A stretch of 64,000 bases of DNA. Source: Axinella damicornis (taxonomy: Eukaryota > Porifera > Demospongiae > Axinellida > Axinellidae). Of this stretch, positions 12,606 to 23,989 are shown one piece after another. The DNA lies in the NCBI GenBank assembly GCA_963931865.1, contig OZ007513.1:2063452-2127451 (forward strand). The letters run 5' to 3'. The position numbers and the translations under genes are program-made. The number at the start of each line of letters is the position of its first letter. Positions within the stretch are counted from its first letter, which is position 1. The notes under the pieces were generated by a model, which saw only the letters and a list, made by a program, of their open reading frames with translations, had not been told where the DNA came from and ran no database searches.

Positions 12606-13150
12606 TTCCTTAATTTGTTGCTCATGCAAGAAGGCTAGTACTGTATTTTTTTCCTAAGCTGCATGTTTGTCTTTGTAGAAATAGCAGCAAATGTGATCGG
12701 TACCAAGTCTGGTTCCCAGACCCACCCTGGGAACCAGACTAAGTACTCTAATGACGTCATTTGTTTATAATTATGCGCACGCCAAGCAATATGGACGGAC
12801 CATGGCGATTTCGTCTCTAGCTCTGGCGAGGTCGAGGGTGATGGTCAAGAGAGGGCTAATGAACGAGAGAAACATGGAACAGTAAAAACGTGTACCAGTG
12901 AGTGTGAAGGATGGACCAGAGCTGTGAGAGTAAAGTGCCAGATCAGATGATGGTAGCTAGCTAGCTACCTTGAGTCCATGCCAGAATTTCCGCTTGCATT
13001 GGGCTGAAGGATGTGCTTTCTCTACTGGGAACGTGCACTAACCTCGTTCCAAGGCCACCTGAGGCAGCTTTTGTCACTTGTATGACGGGGGCACTAGTTT
13101 CGGCTATACTATACCAGTGGTGCGGTTTCCAGCTTTCCACTATCTACCAA
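12606..13150. other. Intergenic, one small palindrome
   Basis: No coding exon is recognised. About 12707-12744 is a near-perfect palindrome (AGTCTGGTTCCCAG against CTGGGAACCAGACT), a likely relative of the foldback family, without a clear target duplication. Confidence 0.45.
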
Positions 13151-13410
13151 CTTCGGCCATCCTTGAAAGGACTAGACGGAGTAGTGAGTTTGCTGATATG
13201 GATGGCGAGTGCATAGTTAGCGAAATGAACTCCTTTCCCAGTTAATACACACCAATCGATACACTTATTGCTGTACACTTCTTAACTTTTCAACCCCAAT
13301 GATTCTTACCATACATGTACTGCAATAATTGTATAGGCTTTGAATTTGGATGTACGGTAATACCTTTTTTCTCTTTGTATATGCTTGTCACACCAGGCAC
13401 TGCTATTTTA
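13151..13410 (+). pseudogene. Duplicated 3' end of the BCL9-like gene
   Basis: From CTTCGGCCATCC at 13151 the sequence repeats the last about 95 coding bases, the stop codon and the 3' untranslated region of the gene ending at 10765 (from 10671), nearly base for base. It then skips roughly 160 bp of the original (about 10870-11030) and resumes to about 13410. Only the terminal coding fragment is present, so it cannot make the protein. The high similarity implies a recent local duplication. Confidence 0.88.
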
Positions 13411-13454
13411 TAGCTGACAGTATACAGTTTCCTAATTGTGATCATGGATGAGAC

Positions 13455-13521
13455 TAGGCTCGGTCGCAGACCCAAACCAACCGCAGCGCAGATCGCTAGT
13501 TTGGGTCTGGGACCGAGACTA
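13455..13521. mobile_element. 67-bp foldback element, exact 9-bp target duplication
   Basis: It starts TAGGCTCGGTC and ends GACCGAGACTA. The 9-mer GGATGAGAC is exact at 13446-13454 and 13522-13530. Confidence 0.85.
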
Positions 13522-14093
13522 GGATGAGACCAATCCTGCAAGATGGTGATCCCCCGTTTGGAGGTACTGTTTGACCTGAAAAGTTGCTGATTTGGTGACG
13601 ATCTGCTGATGAGAAGTTGCCAACCATCATACAACTCGACACTGTACTTGATTGCGTATTTACTGTGCAAGTCAACTACTCTGTGTCATGTGCTTATCGT
13701 TAGTTAGAGTAATGGGCTTAATATTGAAAGGTGTTGACTAATAGCTGTGTCCATCAGCTGTGCTATAGTACCAGTAGTGGTGCGATGATTGCAATTCCAG
13801 TATAGCTAGCTGATGAGGCCTATAGCATTTGCCGAGATACGCATCCTTAGCTTTGCAGCCACCAGACGGGATAGCTCTACAGTAACGACTAGCCTGCATG
13901 TGCATGTAGCAGGTGACTTGTGCTTCATCAGACATACTATTATGAATATCCTGAAGGAGAGTACTAATCCTTTTTCGCAATGTCTCTTTGTCTGCAAGGG
14001 GAAACTATGGTTCCCCAAAGAGGATGCACTGATAAGTGTATAATGGTATTAATGGATTGTAATCTAATCACCGTAGAAGCCATTCATAATAAC

Positions 14094-14310
14094 AGGAAGT
14101 GGGTACAAGACAATTGGCTCCTAGTCCGGATCCCATACTCTATAACCGGGTTAGGGTCCAGACTAATCGGCTCTGCTGGTGTGTGCCCAGGTGGCAGTAG
14201 TATATATTATAGGACAGGTGGCACATTGATAGCTGTCTCTCTGAGCAGAAAGTAGCTTCAGTGATTGTATGAAAGTGGATGAATCCCAATTCATGGTGAG
14301 GGACTAGCTG
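14094..14310 (+). promoter_or_regulatory. CD225-cluster upstream module, copy 1 (gene A)
   Basis: It shares with 18673-18845 and 21288-21410 an ordered set of blocks: ACAGGAAGTG (ETS-like GGAA core), CTCTCTGAGCAGAAAGTAG, ATTGTATGA and CATGGTGAGGGACTAG. For genes B and D the module is about 240-630 bp upstream of the ATG. Here it is nearly 3 kb away, because repeats at 14755-15299, 15500-15840 and 16150-17010 have been inserted between it and gene A. The promoter or enhancer role is inferred from conservation alone. Confidence 0.5.
14122..14165. mobile_element. 44-bp foldback mini-element inside the upstream module
   Basis: TAGTCC...GGGTCCAGACTA ends, with flanking 9-mers ATTGGCTCC and ATCGGCTCT matching at 7 of 9. 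It interrupts copy 1 of the upstream module only. Confidence 0.5.
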
Positions 14311-14754
14311 TTCAAAAGTAGCTTTTGTTGTTGTCGTTGTTGTTGTTGCTGTTTTGCTGCATTTGTCAAGGGCAATTCATTTTTATCTAGCAAGCTAATA
14401 GAATATCAATGTGTTGTGGTTACTGAAGTAGGAAACTTCAACAGTGATCATGGTAGCTAGCTAGTGTAAAGTCACCGAATCTTCCCGCTGTAACTTTCGT
14501 TTTGTGCTTCGTGTGGCAGACCTATAACCATGCAAGGGCATTCGATATCGATGGAACCCCCTAGACTCTGCCAGGCACCTATAACTATATAAAAGTGGGA
14601 GTGGCTACCTCCATTTCACTCGTTTAGAACCCTCTAGAGCCAAATTAGGCAGTAGAACTCCCCTAGACTCTAGTGGCTGGCTACTGGCCTGTGGGGTCAA
14701 CTGAAGACTATGAAACGATTGGGCTGAGGTTTAGGGTCAGAACATGCTACAGGT

Positions 14755-15299
14755 TAGTCTCACAGGCCAGATGCTTTTTCCTATTTGGGGGTGTGACCAG
14801 AAGCGCAGGGTCTGGTCTCTCTGGGCCATATTCCGTGGCCTCTGCAGGGATGTAGGCAGATCCAATGAAATCATAGCTGTCACATGACTCGGCCAAAAGT
14901 ATTTCATTTCTGTCAGTATTCCACTTCAATCAAGAAAGCTACGGTTTAGTGCGTGCGAGCAACCTAGGTGTGCGGACTAGACTATCAAGCGAATCGAGAC
15001 AGCCATCTCTTATCTCTGAAACAGCTCAACTTCAAAGACAATGACCTGATCATTACTCTGCCTACTGGAAGCAGGCAGTAAGTCTATCTGTTACTGGATG
15101 CTCCCGCTGCCTTCAACGCTTTATGTGATCGCTCTTTTTACTTGCCGTAGTGAACACTGCTAATAGCTTTATAGCGCGCCTTGTTAATTCAAATCCTATG
15201 TGGATTATTGCATTCCATGTAATATGGTCCAGAGTCTTTTTCCTTTCCGCGCTCCGGCCACACCCCCAAACAGGAAATAGCATCTGGCCTGTGAGACTA
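14755..15299. mobile_element. 545-bp foldback element
   Basis: Inverted ends of about 45 bp begin TAGTCTCACAGGCCAGATGC. The target duplication is GCTACAGGT (14746-14754) against TCTACAGGT (15300-15308), 8 of 9 identical. Its interior holds no convincing gene. Confidence 0.82.
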
Positions 15300-15499
15300 T
15301 CTACAGGTAATACTGTGTTCTAAATTCAGTTGATCCTACCCATGACTGAATGGCTGTAGCTAGCTACTCCGTTTGGATGGTAGCTACGGCCAGTGTCTCC
15401 AATTCAGCATGCAAATTTCGACCAATATATAGTCAACTAGCAGTTCAAATCTCAACACTGTGGATACTGTCTCGTTCTACTGTGCATCCACAGTCAAAT

Positions 15500-15840
15500 A
15501 TATTACACTCCTGCTAGGGGAAAAATTGCCGCCGCGTAATGTAATTATTACACTCCTGGTAGGGGAAAAATTGTGCCGCGTAATGTAATCTTTACACTCC
15601 TGGTATAGAGAAAATTGTGCCGCGTAATATAATGTAATCATTGAAACGTTTGACTATTTCGGAATGGCATACAGAGATTCTGACTACACCGTCGTGATCG
15701 CTATGATGCAGTGACACAAATTCAAAATAATTGTGCTGAAACTCACCTTGGTGGTAGAGATATGAACGCTTTTGTCTCGCCGTTGGCCACCATTGCTCGA
15801 GCGCTCTCTTCGATGTTGGTTGCCAGTACAGTCTTATGAA
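15500..15840. repeat. Repeat with three 45-50-bp tandem units
   Basis: Three tandem units (about 15505, 15548, 15592) share TTACACTCCTGGTAGGGG and GTGCCGCGTAATGTAAT. The following sequence to about 15840, including CTCACCTTGGTGGTAGAGAT, reappears as reverse complement at about 48905-49165, so it is one dispersed element. I see no coding capacity. Confidence 0.65.
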
Positions 15841-16149
15841 GGCCCCACAAAGATTCTGACCACACAGCCGTGATCGCTATCGTTGACTGACGCTTACATG
15901 CCAAAACTCACCGTGCTGGCAAAGTTGTTAGCACTGTAATAAGCTCTTGTCTTACTTTTGGACGCCATTGCTGACTCGACATATCGATCGACGACTGAGC
16001 ATGGTCCTCACGTGACATGTGCGTTAATTGGAATGAGCTGCAATACCGAACGGTTGCGCGTCCAGCGAGTTGCAACCGGTTGCAACGTGGCTACCAGGAG
16101 TGCGGTTGCCCCTCGATACAATACAATACAATATAATATATTATACTAG

Positions 16150-17010
16150 ACGAATGCAGAACATTGTGGGGCGAGCCTGAGCGAGTACAGTTGTCGAATG
16201 TGCATGGAGCAGTTGCATGCGCATGTGTTCCTACATGGAGCAGATGCATGTGCATGACTGACAGCGCATGTCATCAGAAGAGCATAGCACAACTTAAGGA
16301 CACAGATCACACCAGGAGTTATGACACTAAAAATACACCCATGCACTTCACAGCAACTGCGAATCAGGTTAGCCGAAGCAGCTAGGTAGGTCCAGGAGAG
16401 CTCTCTGTCTTTGTTGTCACCACCGGAGGGCGACTTTCTCGTTCTCTGCTGATACCAGATCTGTCATGACTGGTCACAGTCAGTGGGTTACGTGTTACCG
16501 AGCTCGAGCGCAGGCCAGTCAAGTTCCCATCCTCTGGCAATAGCTGAAGCAGCAGTCTAACACACCGTGATGATTTATAGCTATGCATGCAGTATTAAAG
16601 CCTGCATGCATGCAGTATTAAAGCCTGCATGCATGCTAGCTAGCCAGCTATGTAGCTACCTATGCTACACACCATGATGTGCTCTGCATGCAGGACATGA
16701 GCGAGATCGCTTGAAGCACTCTCCCCGTCTTCATGAAATGCTTTAGCCCCTCACCGCACGCTATAGTCTCCATCCTTGTTGAGGTAGACCGTTCAGTTCG
16801 TGTCTCAGTCGTTTCGGACGTTGAATGGTGAGTTCGCTTGTGGTTTGAATTAACGCATGACGCAATGACACGCAAAATACGAGCAGGAAGTGATTTACGG
16901 CACGACGTACGATATAAAGAAATAAATAAATATATGGAAAATTCACAGCAAACTCGTCTATGTGGGGCTCGCTCAGGCTCGCCCCAATAATATAATATAA
17001 TATACAAATA
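16150..17010. mobile_element. Inverted-repeat element with GGGGCGAGCCTGAGCGAG ends
   Basis: GGGGCGAGCCTGAGCGAG near 16169 is matched by its reverse complement near 16968, and AT-rich (AATAT)n sequence lies outside each arm. The interior contains a tandem GCATGCAGTATTAAAGCCT pair near 16590-16640. No transposase is recognised. Confidence 0.6.
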
Positions 17011-17200
17011 TAATACAAGTCAAATGACAGCTGCATGCATGACTATGACTGGGGGACACTTTGATCTGCATTCCACACACGGGCCTGGGTACAAGGCTAG
17101 TATGAAATACGGCCTAAATTGAACCGGTTTTGCACAACATACAGTCTTGAGTTTTTAATGGTATACCGTTTCTCTCATACCTCCAGTTAACTATTTGAAG

Positions 17201-17900
17201 ATGACAACTGTAACCACATACTCGAGCAGTGGTCATGAGAACTTGCTCAGTGGAAGAATTGAGCTGTGGAGTTACTACAACTATAACACCTGCACAAGAC
17301 ACTCCTACTATGCTGATGAAGTGCCAAGCGAGATTAAACTGTATAAAGTTCTCATGATTTTGGGCTGCATCTTCTCAACGCCTGTTGCTCTTCTCTGCTG
17401 CATACCAATAATCCGTTCTATGGAGAAGGTATGTTTAATGTGTGCATGGAGGATCAATGAATCTCATTAAAAATCGGCAAACCATCCCAAACTGGCTCAC
17501 AGTGCAAGTCTAGGCCGTTTTGAGGGCCCATTCTCACCAACTATGAATCTCATTAATAGTATACAGTTAGGGGTAGCTTATAATGTACATTTTATTAACT
17601 TTGCTGTTGTTTCAGATATGAATCCTGCATGCTTGTGCCAATGTTGTAGCTCGATCTGCAGGAATGCAGGACAGCTTCGACCAAGCTGTAGCTAGGTCAC
17701 CAGTGCTCATGTTTATCTATTGCCATCCCCATCAGACCCAGGATATACTGGAACGTGGAGACATCCCGGCCGCTCGAGACGCCTACAGACCTTCAGTGTG
17801 GTGCCGCGTACTGGGAATCTTGTGGTTCGCCCTCTTCACCTCAGTTGTGGGGATAGGAATTATCGTTGGTGTTATTCTGGCAGTGCTTATGAACCAATAG
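17201..17900 (+). CDS. CD225/dispanin (IFITM-like) membrane protein, gene A
   Basis: Two exons, 17201-17428 and 17736-17900, phase 0, encode 130 residues. The N-terminal about 48 residues are polar. A hydrophobic segment (residues 51-72) carries LLCCIPII, a loop follows with ERGDIPAARDAYRPSVWC, and a second hydrophobic segment ends the protein. The double Cys, the GD...A..A loop and the following W match the CD225 domain of IFITM and dispanin proteins, which insert in membranes and in vertebrates restrict virus fusion or act in trafficking. As in vertebrate IFITM genes, the single intron falls in the loop between the two hydrophobic segments. The ATG at 17201 is preceded by the leader CCAGTTAACTATTTGAAG shared by all paralogues. 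An antiviral role here is inference. The acceptor could also be 6 bp downstream. Confidence 0.72.
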
Positions 17901-18672
17901 CTAACTTTGTTGACAATGTTACTTTGGGTATTATTTATTTAGTGTAAGAAGCTTGTAAGTTACATTATTCCATTGTATGCTTTTGGCTAAGGCTATGAGC
18001 TCCTTGATCACTTCAATTTATAGTTTTGGGATTTGTAGTTTGGGGATTCACCATCTGACATGCAGGTATCCAAATAATTTTGCATGTGAGATGGTGAATC
18101 CCTATGCAGATTTAATCATTTCAAATTAGGAATTGTGATACATACCAGGCATTGTCAGGACTCAGGAGTGCAGTTGGGTAAGCCATGTAGACTAAGCTAC
18201 GTGATCTTGACAACAATAGGTGGCTTATGTATGCATGATCTAGAAAATGCTCTCTGATCTTAACATTACCTAGCAGGTGAGGTCTGGGATTGGGCGAACC
18301 TGCATCCTGTGCAGCGCGGGTAGCTAACTCCAGAGTAACACCTAGCTAGCCAACTAAGAGAGGTGACTTGTGGTTCATTGAAAAGGTATAGGTATAGACA
18401 AATTCTTATTTGGGAACTTCTTTCTCCACAAGATGAGGAAGTACTGTTGCATGAGCATGGATGATCAGTGAGTGAGACTCATAATAGCTAGTACAGATGT
18501 ACAATGCCAACGAGGCATTACATGCTCATAGCTATATACACATTCACAAATAAAGTTGTGATAATATATAACTGGATGACCCAGTACTTTCATTGCCATG
18601 GCAATTGTGTCTTCTCAGAAGACTTTGCGAATTGAGAATAACTAGTATACATGATTGTATAGAAACCATGCA
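17901..18672. other. Spacer between CD225 genes A and B
   Basis: AT-rich sequence. A short imperfect inverted repeat at about 18045-18105 (GGGATTCACCATCTGACATGC against its inverse). No exon recognised. Confidence 0.4.
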
Positions 18673-18845
18673 TTCACAGGAAGTGTTGTCATGCATTCAC
18701 AGGAAGTGTTATCATGCACCATGATGCTCCTGGTACTGTAGCTTCAGATTGCAACTGGTACAATCATTGATAGTTGCTTCTTTGAGCAGAACGTAGTGTG
18801 ATTGTATGAAGAAGGTGCGGCAATCCTCATTTATGGTGAGGGAAT
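18673..18845 (+). promoter_or_regulatory. CD225-cluster upstream module, copy 2 (gene B)
   Basis: ACAGGAAGTG occurs twice (in a 31-bp tandem pair, 18669-18720), followed by TTTGAGCAGAACGTAG, GATTGTATGA and TTTATGGTGAGGGA. The order and spacing match the modules upstream of genes A and D. Gene B starts at 19301. A run of 23 C at 18875-18897 lies between. Confidence 0.5.
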
Positions 18846-19119
18846 ATATATAATATATGTAGCTACAGCTAGGTCCCCCCCCCCCCCCCCCCCCCCCAGC
18901 TACAGCTAGGTCCCCTCCTCCCTATATCTCCGCCCCTGAGAGGGTCTGGTAAGAAGCTAATGGCTTATTACGTATACAACTCTCAATCAACCATACACTA
19001 CTTAAAAGTGTGTAAGAAATGCTCCTTATGAGCTTATAGGAGGCTACTGCATGGGTTGTATATACTGACAGTGATAGTAGCCAGCAAAGATATAGATATA
19101 TAACGGGATACACTGTCGT

Positions 19120-19170
19120 CTCTCAGTTTCACTTAACTATTTGAAGGTGACAACTGTATCTCCCTATTCA
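19120..19170 (+). pseudogene. Fragment of a CD225 gene 5' end
   Basis: TTAACTATTTGAAGGTGACAA copies the leader and first codons of gene A, but the ATG reads GTG and the homology stops within 15 bases. A truncated duplicate just upstream of gene B. Confidence 0.6.
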
Positions 19171-19300
19171 CCAGTTGTACATGATTGTATACGTACTGAC
19201 TGAGTATTGTAGTAATAATTGAGGTAGCTACAGTACAACTTCCTACAGATAAAATTATATGACTATACTGTATTCTCTCAGTTCCAGTTAACTACTTGAA

Positions 19301-19911
19301 ATGGCAGCTCTAACCAGTTACTCGAGCAGTGAACATCAGAACTTGCTCAGTGGAAGAATTGAACTATGGAATTCCAACAACTGTCAGATTTGTGCAAGAG
19401 AATCCTGCTATGCTGATGAAGTGCCAAGGGAGATTGAACTGTATAAACTCCTAACCATTTTGGCCTGCACCATCTTATCACCTGGCTATCTTCTCTGCTG
19501 TATCCCAATAATCATCTCTCTGGAGAAGGTATGTCTAATTTGTAGCTATATCCAAAGAATGCATTGCAAATACATTTCTGGGTTGCTTAATGTTTATTGA
19601 TTTACATGTAACCATCCAGTCTCTATTGCTCAATGTCATAGTACAAGCCTGTATTTCATGTAGAACCATACCCACCTTTCAGCTATTTAAACTATAATTA
19701 TGCAAACTTAACGATAATTTGACATCCACTTCAGACGCAGGATTTACTGGAACGTGGGGACATTCCTGCAGCTCGGGAAGCCTACAGACCGTCCGTGTGG
19801 TGTCGCGTACTGGCATTCTTGTGGTTTGCCCTCTACGTCACAGTTATGACAGTTGTAATTGTTATTCTATCAATTAAATTTGCCAAATTCGATAATATTC
19901 ATATTGTCTAG
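19301..19911 (+). CDS. CD225/dispanin (IFITM-like) membrane protein, gene B
   Basis: Exons 19301-19528 and 19735-19911, phase 0, give 134 residues. It has the same layout as gene A: polar N-terminus with EHQNLL, an acidic-dileucine-type sorting signal (ExxxLL), then a hydrophobic segment with YLLCCIPII, the loop ERGDIPAAREAYRPSVWC and a final hydrophobic segment. The C-terminus is a few residues longer than in A. The N-terminal region has three further Cys (NCQICARESC). Its closest relative is gene F at 26.5 kb. Membrane topology and function are inferred from the family. Confidence 0.72.
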
Positions 19912-20277
19912 CAATGAGTGATTATGTACCCTGTATTGTTTACCTTGTAGCTGCCAGTAACTGCTATTCATGCTTATTTCTGGATCATTGTAACTGCAGT
20001 ATTAGCCTTGTTGGCTTGTTCACAGGCCATGTGGGAGGATGGAAGCTTTGGGAATGGGCTAGGCATAGTTAGGGGCAGATGCACAAGTATATACGATCAC
20101 TGATCAGTTAGTGAGACAAGGGCCTAAAATTTCCCATCTACGATATAATGCTAGCAAACTACATTATATATCACAATGTAGCTGCAAGTCAGGGAGCTAT
20201 GAAACTTAGCAGTGGTTTGCTACGTCTTAGCCTCATTCCCAGGCATGAGATCTAGATGGGGAGGCTATCTACGTCCC

Positions 20278-20370
20278 TCGCTAGTGACCAAAGATGTGCT
20301 CATGGTGGCAGTTGAACCCGGGAAGCTAATAACTTCCTACTAGACACTGCGGTTCAAGCACCGTTAGTGC
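20278..20370 (-). repeat. Dispersed tRNA-like repeat in the CD225 cluster
   Basis: On the minus strand the repeat reads GGTTCAAGCAC..., CTAGTAGGAAGTTATTAGCTT and CCGGGTTCAACTGCCACCAT, the last being B-box-like. Further copies lie at about 22830-22920, 25830-25920, 26325-26405 and 28315-28400, each just 5' of a CD225 gene or fragment, often beside the foldback motif TAGCCTCATTCCCAGG...GGAGGCTA (20228-20269 here). It may be a SINE or part of the duplicated unit. Confidence 0.5.
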
Positions 20371-20870
20371 ATGCATTAATTATTTCCTGATGTATGGCAT
20401 ACTAATTATTTACTGTAGCTTATCTTAATTACATTCTCCACATCTCTTTGTTGAATTTCTTTGTTCAACTTGGCCTTATCATTGTCTATTCATGCACTTC
20501 CACCCTTTGTTTGTGCAAGCCTCCTGGGGCCCTGATCCATAAAGATGCCTCCACACCATTTTTCATTGCTTAGCTATGTGCTATGTACATGTTGTTGCTA
20601 TTTGCTCTAATTAAGAGATTTGTTGGAGGGTGAAGTCAACTGAATTTCTTAGCAAACTAAGTCCAAGTGATCTGTCCAAGAGCCTGTCTCTTGATTAGCT
20701 AAGCATCTCGTTCTAGCCTGTCTAGTTCCACAAGAAAGAGCTCAACAAGCACTATAGGTGTTTCCCTATTCACCAGTTGTAATGACAGTGGTATAGTTGA
20801 GGAAGTTAATAATTTCCTAGATACAAGTAAACTGCTTTCTCTCTCTGCAGTTCCAGTTAACTATTTTAAG

Positions 20871-21045
20871 ATGCCAACTGCAACCTGTCACTCAAGCAGT
20901 GAACATCAGAACTTGCTCAATGGAAGAATTGAGCTGTGGGATTCCTATATACAACTATAAACCTGCACAAGACACTCCTGCTGTAAAGTGTATAACCATT
21001 TAGGGCTGCATCATAAATATTAACATCAGAACTTGCGCTGAAGGT
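20871..21045 (+). pseudogene. CD225 gene C, truncated
   Basis: A CTCTCTGCAG acceptor-like sequence and the conserved leader precede ATG 20871. The frame matches exon 1 of the paralogues for 29 codons, through NLLNGRIELW, and then meets TAA. Downstream scraps (ACCTGCACAAGACACTCCTG, AGGGCTGCATCAT) are recognisable but compressed by deletions. No exon 2 follows. Confidence 0.8.
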
Positions 21046-21287
21046 ATAGACAAATTCCTGCTTGGGAACTTCTTCCTCTGCGGAAATACTATTTCCCCCA
21101 AATGAGGATGTGCTAATATATACCAGTACAATGGATGGTAAATATGTAAAGGGGGCACAGGTAAAGGACCTTGACCTGTACATTGAAGTGTGCCGATTGA
21201 ACCAACCATTCTACTAAATTGTCTGCAGCCCTTGAGATAAAGGTCAAAGTTCACTCCCTAGGTCCCTTTCTCACATAATACGTATAG

Positions 21288-21410
21288 GAAGTGGTCACAT
21301 AATATACTCAATCGGCACCACTGGACCACTGATATAGTTGTCTCTCTGAGCAGAAAGTAGCTAGATTGATTGTATGATGGTGTATGAAGAGTCATTCATG
21401 GTGAGTGACT
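21288..21410 (+). promoter_or_regulatory. CD225-cluster upstream module, copy 3 (gene D)
   Basis: TAGGAAGTGGTCAC, then TCTCTCTGAGCAGAAAGTAG, GATTGTATGA and TTCATGGTGAGTGACTAG, ending about 240 bp before the ATG of gene D at 21649. This is the most compact copy of the module. Confidence 0.52.
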
Positions 21411-21648
21411 AGGTTCAAAATTCACTAGACAAGGTTCATCAAGGTAAATGCATGTGCTATGGTAACTAGCTACTGAAGTAGCAAACTCGCAGTATAGTGT
21501 TCATTGTAATATAAGTCACGAATGTTGACCACCTTGCATTTCTGTAATAAGTTTGTGCTGTTCATATAAATAACATCCTATACCAACAGCAGGATAACTG
21601 TATGAGTATATGGTACTGTATTCTCTCAGCTCCAGTTCACTGTTTGAA

Positions 21649-22575
21649 ATGGCAGCTGCAGCCAATCACTCAAGCAGAGAACGTCAGAACTTGCTCCGTG
21701 GAAGCCGAATTGAGCTGTGGAGTTTCTACAACTGTCAGACTGGAACAAGAGAACCCCACTATGCTGACAAAGTGACAAGCGAGATTAAAATGTATAAATT
21801 CATATCCATTATGGGCTGCATCTTCTCAACACCTATTGCTCTTCTCTGCTGTATACCAATAATCCGTTCTCTGAAGCAGGTATGTTTATAATCTGGATTG
21901 TATTAGTTCAACCAGTTTCTATTGCTCAACATCATAGCATTAATTTAAGAAGCTGTGAGTTCCTGGAATGGGGCTATAGTCTCAGTTGTAACTTCAGTAC
22001 ACAGCAAAGGTGAAGTCTCAGCATGAACTTTATGCATAAATTGGGTGGATAGTTAGCCTCGTTCCCAGTCCGATGCCCAGCTTTTCGTCGCTTGCAGTAC
22101 TGCATGGAAACGACGAAAAGCTGGGTGTGGGACTAAGCGATAAAAAGCTGGGCGTGGGACTGGGAATGAGGCTAGGTGGATAGGGTACCTAGCTATGAAT
22201 ACCTCTTAGCTATAAATGACAGAGTTTGAAATACTCATACTGACAATACTGCGTTTCTATTGGTATGCTCAAATTCCTTAATGATTATCAACAAATTAAA
22301 AATGCCCCAATGTTACCAGACGGATTTTATGTAGCTAGGTAGCTACAGCCTGTTTCTCATGCTGAACTATTATTATGCCTACTACTTATTGCAACAGTAT
22401 GTCATTGACACCCTATCAGACCCAGGACACACTGGAATGTGGAGACATCTCAGCAGCTCGAAAAGCCTACAGACAATCCGTGTGGTGCCGCAGACTGGCA
22501 ATCTTATGGTTCCTACTCTTCATCTCAGCTATGGCAATAGGAAGTGTTATTCTAGCAGTGCGTATCAACCAATAA
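21649..22575 (+). CDS. CD225/dispanin (IFITM-like) membrane protein, gene D
   Basis: Exons 21649-21879 and 22420-22575, phase 0, give 128 residues. The N-terminus contains ERQNLL (acidic dileucine) and the tract SRIELWSFYNCQTG. The first hydrophobic segment contains ALLCCIPII, the loop is ECGDISAARKAYRQSVWC, and the last segment ends in RINQ. Its intron contains a foldback element (22054-22174). Nearly identical to gene G in both exons, so D and G are a recent duplicate pair distinct from the B/F pair. Confidence 0.72.
22054..22174. mobile_element. 121-bp foldback element in the gene D intron
   Basis: Ends TAGCCTCGTTCCCAG and CTGGGAATGAGGCTA. The 9-mer GGTGGATAG is exact on both sides (22044-22052, 22175-22183), with one extra T on the left. 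Contains the AGCTTTTCGTCGCTTGCAG block also present in the elements at 1748 and 6681. Confidence 0.82.
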
Positions 22576-23237
22576 GAGTAAGAAACCCTTTTCGCATCCA
22601 AATTTTACTATAACTCTTTTATAAGTTATCGTTCAGGTTCTTGTCCCTGTGTTTATGCTCTTGTGTTTGTGTATTTTGGTTATTGGTCTGTATTAGCGTA
22701 GCGGCTGTAATATATTGCCAATACCGAGATATGTTGCAGTAATTCAATCAGCATGAATTGACAGCTAGGGGGAATCTGACCTTCGCGGTTTGGTCTGCGG
22801 TAACTGCAGGCTAGGGAGGCTAGTTACATCCCTCCCTAGTGACCAATGTTCATGCAGTTGAACCTGGAAAGCTAATAACTTCCTACTAGACACTGTGGTT
22901 AAGGCACTAACCTCCCTAGTCACCAGTTGTAATGACAGCTGTGGTAGAGTTGAGACGAAGTTAATAACTTCCTAGCAACGCCAGGATACAAATAAACTGC
23001 TTTCTCTCTCTGCAGTTCCAGTTAACTAATTTAAGATGACTGTTGCTATTTTTGTATCCTTGCTTCACATGCAAAATTATTATAAACAAAAAAAAAAAAA
23101 AAAAAAAAAAAACGTCATAGTATTTAATAAGCTGTCAAGTGCCTAATAGTGAAGAGTATATACATTGTGATGCATACATGTGTCTAAACATATTACGGTG
23201 CTGCAAATTTATATATGCACAATTATTAATTACCTAC

Positions 23238-23396
23238 CTCAAACTCTTGAGTATGAACGGTTGTGGCGCAGTAACAGTGAAATGTCTGGTTACAGCTCTC
23301 ACAGTGAAGAGGCTCATCCTTGCCGTTCTCTACTCCGGCGCTACAGACAGCACATGCTGTCTTCTGAGACTTCTTTCTCACTGCATTTGATGCCAT
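23238..23396 (-). CDS. Orphan exon with N-terminal half of a PHD-like zinc finger
   Basis: Reading on the minus strand from ATG 23396, 53 codons run to a GTAGGT donor. They contain CAVC, a 13-residue spacer, CESC, four residues and HCYC, the first part of a C4HC3 PHD-type finger. The remaining C-x2-C pair would be in the next exon, which I cannot find. A second copy at 26990-27150 in the gene F intron has one base deleted and is broken. PHD-like fingers occur both in chromatin proteins and in ORF1 of some non-LTR elements; I cannot tell which this is. Confidence 0.5.
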
Positions 23397-23599
23397 TTTT
23401 CACACTAAGTCACTTTCCTTTGGTGGAGGGAGGACATCCTTCACCAGTGTGGTTTCCATACCTAGTTGATATTTCACATTACATTCCAGTAGCACGCAAT
23501 ATTATCGTTTGCACTAACAACATTGTACTGTTGCGTGCCTAATGCAAATGGACTAACCACCACTTTATTTCATAGTGCCATGATGTTAGCTTCATTGAG

Positions 23600-23705
23600 T
23601 CAATGATGACTCATTCACAGACCTTCTCACCCCAGCGTTTGCCGCTTCCAGTAGTACTAACATGGGCGACGAATGCTGGGGTGAGAAGGCCTGGGAATGA
23701 GGCTA
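23600..23705. repeat. Degenerate foldback element
   Basis: CCTTCTCACCCCAGCGTTTG is matched by its inverse CGAATGCTGGGGTGAGAAGG, ending GGGAATGAGGCTA. The left terminus has decayed. Confidence 0.5.
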
Positions 23706-23989
23706 CCATGAAGTAAGCAAGTAGCTAACCTTACAGCATATTTGCAACTGACCAGGTGTTAGGTATAGTTATACAACTACGGTAGACCCACAGGACGCAA
23801 CTACCGTAGTGTACGTATCAAGCGCCCACCACGTATCAAGCGCCCACCCCCCTCTTCACGCGAAAGTTACTTCACAGGGTTCTGTGAGCAGCGTTTCTTA
23901 ACCTCTGGGCGAGGTGCATTAAAAAAGGCTATGAAGTACTAAATATGAACTACAGTGTGCGCGATCAATTTCTATGCGTGAAAAAATTA

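Noticed and set aside
12900..13216. Short open frame covering the copy of the BCL9-like terminus
   Set aside because: The shared part is read in a different frame from the real gene.
20315..20370. B-box-like GGGTTCAACTGCC considered as a tRNA gene
   Set aside because: No cloverleaf can be drawn; the sequence recurs five times with indels as a dispersed repeat.
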